The notes beneath the pieces were generated by a model. That model was not told where the DNA came from, did no database searches, and saw nothing but the letters and a program-made list of their open reading frames with translations. A DNA stretch of 22,455 nucleotides from a virus: the IMG/VR virus record IMGVR_UViG_3300047319_000050, positions 1-22,455 of that record; one strand, 5' to 3'. Both the position numbers and the translations under genes were made by a program. Positions 21,532 through 22,455 of the stretch are shown here, in pieces (position 1 is the stretch's first letter; every line of letters begins with the position of its first letter).

Positions 21532-21815
21532 TCTTCGCCCTCGAAATCACGGTGCCGTAGCTCGGTGTTGCGCGCCTTGTTGCGTTTAATTACGGCTCGC
21601 TGTTCCGCCATTACAGCAAACGGAAACAGAATCACCGAAAGCGGGTAAAGCGCCACCAGCAGAATCAGAATCAGAAGCGCGGCGGCGCTCTTGAACCACT
21701 CCACCGTTTCTTTCCATAGTTCGTGCCAGTCGAAATACTTAGGCGTCAACACGAACGGCAGAGTGCGCGCGGTTTCGCCCGCGTATTTGAAATAGTCGCG
21801 CCAGAAATCTTTCAT
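21528..21815 (-). CDS. Small membrane protein between terminase subunits
   Basis: A 95-residue protein with one long hydrophobic stretch at about 43-70 (AAALLILILLVALYPLSVIL), a Trp/Tyr-rich amphipathic N-terminal part (WRDYFKYAGETARTLPF) and a charged C-terminus (IKRNKARNTELRHRDFEGEE). The segment has a central Pro and might form one or two short spans. It overlaps the small terminase by 4 bases and the next gene by 4, so it is clearly part of the operon. The function is unknown; an insertion cassette in the terminase operon or a lysis-related membrane protein are possibilities without direct support. Confidence 0.7.
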   Translation of the reverse strand: MKDFWRDYFKYAGETARTLPFVLTPKYFDWHELWKETVEWFKSAAALLILILLVALYPLSVILFPFAVMAEQRAVIKRNKARNTELRHRDFEGEE

Positions 21816-22330
21816 TCTTCGTCTTCCCCGTCTTCGTCGTCTTCCAGCGCCACGTCGGCGTCGGCCGATGTTTCCAGCGCCAGCGTGATTTCTTCGCGCA
21901 AAGTGCGTTTAAACGCTGTTTCGTTGGTCTCGCCCAGCAGCCTGAGTGCGGCGCGGGCGGGAATGTTCAGCATGTTGGCGCGTATGGTGGCCAGCAGGCG
22001 GCTGGTGGCCTTCTCGAATTCGGCCACGGGCGCCACTTCGTCGCGTGCCTTGGCCAGTTCCAGTTCGGCGCGCAGGGTGTCGGCTTGCGCTTTCCGCAGG
22101 TCCAGCTTGTCCATGTCGTCGGGCGCGTCGCCAGCGGCGGCCTTGGCGCGCTCGTCTTCACGCCAGCGGGCCACGTCGGCGGTGTTAAAGGACCATTCCA
22201 CGCCACGGGCGCCGCGCTGGTGGACAGGGCAGCCCTTTTTCACCCAGGTGTCGATGGTCGTCAAAGCCACGTCGAAAATCTCGGCCAGCTTCGCCCGATT
22301 TACGAGCATTCCCCGCACGCCTGTTGCCAT
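21812..22330 (-). CDS. terS: Terminase small subunit, Nu1-like
   Basis: A 172-residue protein of the lambda Nu1 type (about 181). The N-terminal part has a winged helix-turn-helix (NRAKLAEIFDVALTTIDTWV, then GVEWSFNTADVARWRE), which binds the packaging site. A coiled coil follows (MDKLDLRKAQADTLRAELEL, about 70-105), then helices and an acidic tail. The ATG at 22330 was chosen because the family starts with this helix-turn-helix and GGGGA lies upstream at about 11 bases. A TTG-initiated form extending to 22369 is unlikely. It is the first gene of the minus-strand head operon in the window. Confidence 0.92.
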   Translation of the reverse strand: MATGVRGMLVNRAKLAEIFDVALTTIDTWVKKGCPVHQRGARGVEWSFNTADVARWREDERAKAAAGDAPDDMDKLDLRKAQADTLRAELELAKARDEVAPVAEFEKATSRLLATIRANMLNIPARAALRLLGETNETAFKRTLREEITLALETSADADVALEDDEDGEDEE

Positions 22331-22455
22331 ACGTAAACTATTCCCCGAAAATTCTTTTCTTGTTAACAATCAAAGCACTTGACAGGCGGCGCATAGTCGT
22401 ATTAACGGCTTTAAAAAATCCTCTCAGATTTTTATTCTCGCGGTGCCTTGTACCC
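22331..22455 (-). promoter_or_regulatory. Leader upstream of small terminase
   Basis: 125 bases, AT-richer than the rest of the window, presumably carrying the head-operon promoter or packaging-site sequences. It holds a perfect 10-base palindrome TTGTTAACAA (22360-22369) and an AT-rich inverted repeat AAAAATC (22414-22420) with GATTTTT (22427-22433). No confident -35/-10 pair is visible. Lambda has its cos/B sites just before Nu1, so a packaging recognition site here is reasonable but unproven. Confidence 0.4.

Noticed and set aside
22388-22408. Minus-strand TAATACGACTAT resembling a T7 RNA polymerase promoter
   Set aside because: Only the first ten bases match and the remaining core is missing; no phage-type RNA polymerase is encoded here. 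Treated as coincidence.
1-22455. CRISPR arrays, tRNA genes, insertion sequences
   Set aside because: No regularly spaced direct repeats, cloverleaf-like sequences or transposase-like proteins were seen; the two dispersed repeats are irregularly spaced.

Overview
The window is a phage or prophage virion gene block that encodes a contractile-tailed (myovirus-type) particle. All but one of the genes lie on the minus strand and are read from right to left, tightly packed, with many junctions overlapping by 1-10 bases (ATGA, GTGA, TGATG, TAATG). The high G+C content, Shine-Dalgarno style starts and P2/lambda-type genes point to a proteobacterial host. A Burkholderiales-like host is plausible from the flavour of the proteins, but the sequence does not prove it. 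No integrase, repressor, lysis or replication gene is present, so the lifestyle cannot be read from this piece.

Right part (about 22330 down to 13523), head module in lambda order: small terminase (Nu1-like), two small unassigned genes (one membrane protein), large terminase (GpA type), a small head-tail joining candidate at the lambda W position, lambda-type portal, a fused HK97-type prohead protease plus major capsid protein with a strong internal translation start, then genes at the lambda FI, FII, Z and U positions. Middle and left part (13526 down to 763), tail module in P2 order: V spike, W, J and I baseplate, a short H-like fibre base, two adhesin-like genes, a small fibre-locus gene, a small membrane gene and a UUCG-loop terminator. 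The FI sheath, FII tube, E/E' chaperones with a canonical -1 slippery site, T tape measure, U, X and D follow. So the virion is a lambda-style head joined to a P2-style tail, with the join at the ATGA overlap 13523-13526. At the far left a convergent plus-strand gene (23-664) encodes a SprT-like zinc metalloprotein.

Two families of short dispersed repeats are not explained by the genes. The first is an interrupted palindrome, GAAAG-NNN-CTTTC, present in eight exact copies, several of them at gene starts, stops or intergenic hairpins. The second is a directional repeat with core CCACGTGGGGGTTT, present in four copies on the same strand, two between genes and two inside disordered protein linkers, where it encodes ENPHV. 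Other unusual points are a domain of about 88 residues inserted in the sheath, a gpU homologue twice the usual length, and a duplicated domain in a fibre gene.
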